A stretch of DNA of 24,525 nucleotides from JADFNO01 sp965369945 (GTDB lineage: Bacteria; Planctomycetota; Phycisphaerae; Phycisphaerales; SM1A02), in NCBI GenBank assembly GCA_965369945.1, contig CBDUST010000033.1, positions 1 through 24,525 on the forward strand. Reading direction: 5' to 3'. Positions within the stretch are counted from its first letter, which is position 1. Each line of letters begins with the position of its first letter. Positions 24,275 to 24,525 of the stretch are shown here, piece by piece. Under the pieces are notes generated by a model. It saw only the letters and a list, made by a program, of their open reading frames with translations. It was not told the DNA's origin and ran no database searches. Made by a program: the position numbers and the translations under genes.

Positions 24275-24525
24275 TTACTTGTCGGCGAGAATGGTTTGGA
24301 GCTGGTCGATCAGTGGTGGAAGATCGTCCTGGATCGTGTTCCAGAGAATGTCAAAGTTGACATCGTCGTAGCCGTGTACGAGGCGGTTTCGTGTGCCCGC
24401 AATCCTGCGCCATGGAACCTCTGGATGGGCAAGCTGCATAGCTTCGCTGACACGACTGGCTGCCTCTCCCACAATCTCCACAAGTCGAACCAAACTCAAG
24501 TTCAGCATTCGATCACGATCCAGAT
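24275..24525 (-). CDS. hepT: HepT-type HEPN toxin (DUF86), 5'-truncated by the window
   Basis: The frame ends at 24275 and stays open to the window edge. An ATG at 24508 is internal: the upstream codons read LDRDR, which fits the family, where about 30 more residues precede. Visible features: LVRLVEIVGEAASRVS, then the HEPN catalytic RNRLVHGY (Rx4H followed by Tyr two residues later) and DILWNTIQDDLPPLIDQL. HepT proteins are ribonuclease-like toxins controlled by a partner nucleotidyltransferase (MntA), which oligo-AMPylates the Tyr next to Rx4H. The partner gene is usually immediately upstream, here beyond the window, so the pair cannot be confirmed. The catalytic Arg, His and Tyr are all present, so it is not obviously inactive. 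Confidence 0.85.
   Translation of the reverse strand, partial: LDRDRMLNLSLVRLVEIVGEAASRVSEAMQLAHPEVPWRRIAGTRNRLVHGYDDVNFDILWNTIQDDLPPLIDQLQTILADK

Overview
This GC-rich window looks like chromosomal DNA of a planctomycete-type bacterium (Planctomycetota or a relative; inferred from gene style, not from a marker gene). The main clues are Hanks-type Ser/Thr kinases fused to TPR or beta-propeller sensor domains, a DUF58/transglutaminase pair, many secreted or lipid-anchored proteins of unknown function, weak Shine-Dalgarno sites on several core genes, and short dyad repeats between genes. There is no rRNA or tRNA gene and no complete insertion sequence. Two genes run off the window: a Wzz-like membrane protein at the left edge and a HepT-type HEPN protein at the right edge.

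Layout. 3-1364 (+): 3' part of a coiled-coil, two-TM Wzz-like protein, followed by a doubtful small ORF. 1871-4388 (-): a secreted protein of unknown function, birA and nadC; a 125-bp nested inverted repeat (MITE/REP-like) fills exactly the gap between the nadC stop and the birA start. 4448-5746 (+): YhhQ-type queuosine-precursor transporter and a HIT hydrolase. 5761-7808 (-): glutamate dehydrogenase and a His/Gly/Tyr-rich lipoprotein. 8020-13500 (+): a tandem family of Ser/Thr kinases. Two are intact and joined by an ATGA overlap; a third is a decayed fragment that runs into the 3' end of ppdK. 13484-16186 (-): pyruvate phosphate dikinase. 16315-17730 (+): pabB. 17727-23977 (-): probable operon atpC, scpB, lipoprotein, DUF58 protein, TgpA-like transglutaminase, PilZ/YcgR-like protein, with two ATGA overlaps. 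24275-24525 (-): partial hepT.

How the genes may work together. Several are single housekeeping enzymes (biotin ligase, NAD synthesis, PEP/pyruvate interconversion, glutamate catabolism, p-aminobenzoate synthesis). The two more unusual blocks are the kinase array and the envelope operon. In the array, one conserved cytoplasmic kinase module is attached through a single TM to two quite different extracytoplasmic sensors. In the operon, a lipoprotein, a DUF58 protein and a transglutaminase are translationally coupled, with a c-di-GMP-type PilZ protein downstream. No clearly new defence or mobile system is complete here. The strongest leads are the MITE/REP element at nadC-birA, the dying third kinase, the expandable GGGGGC tract in the second kinase, and the HepT module next to an atpC that has no atpD beside it.
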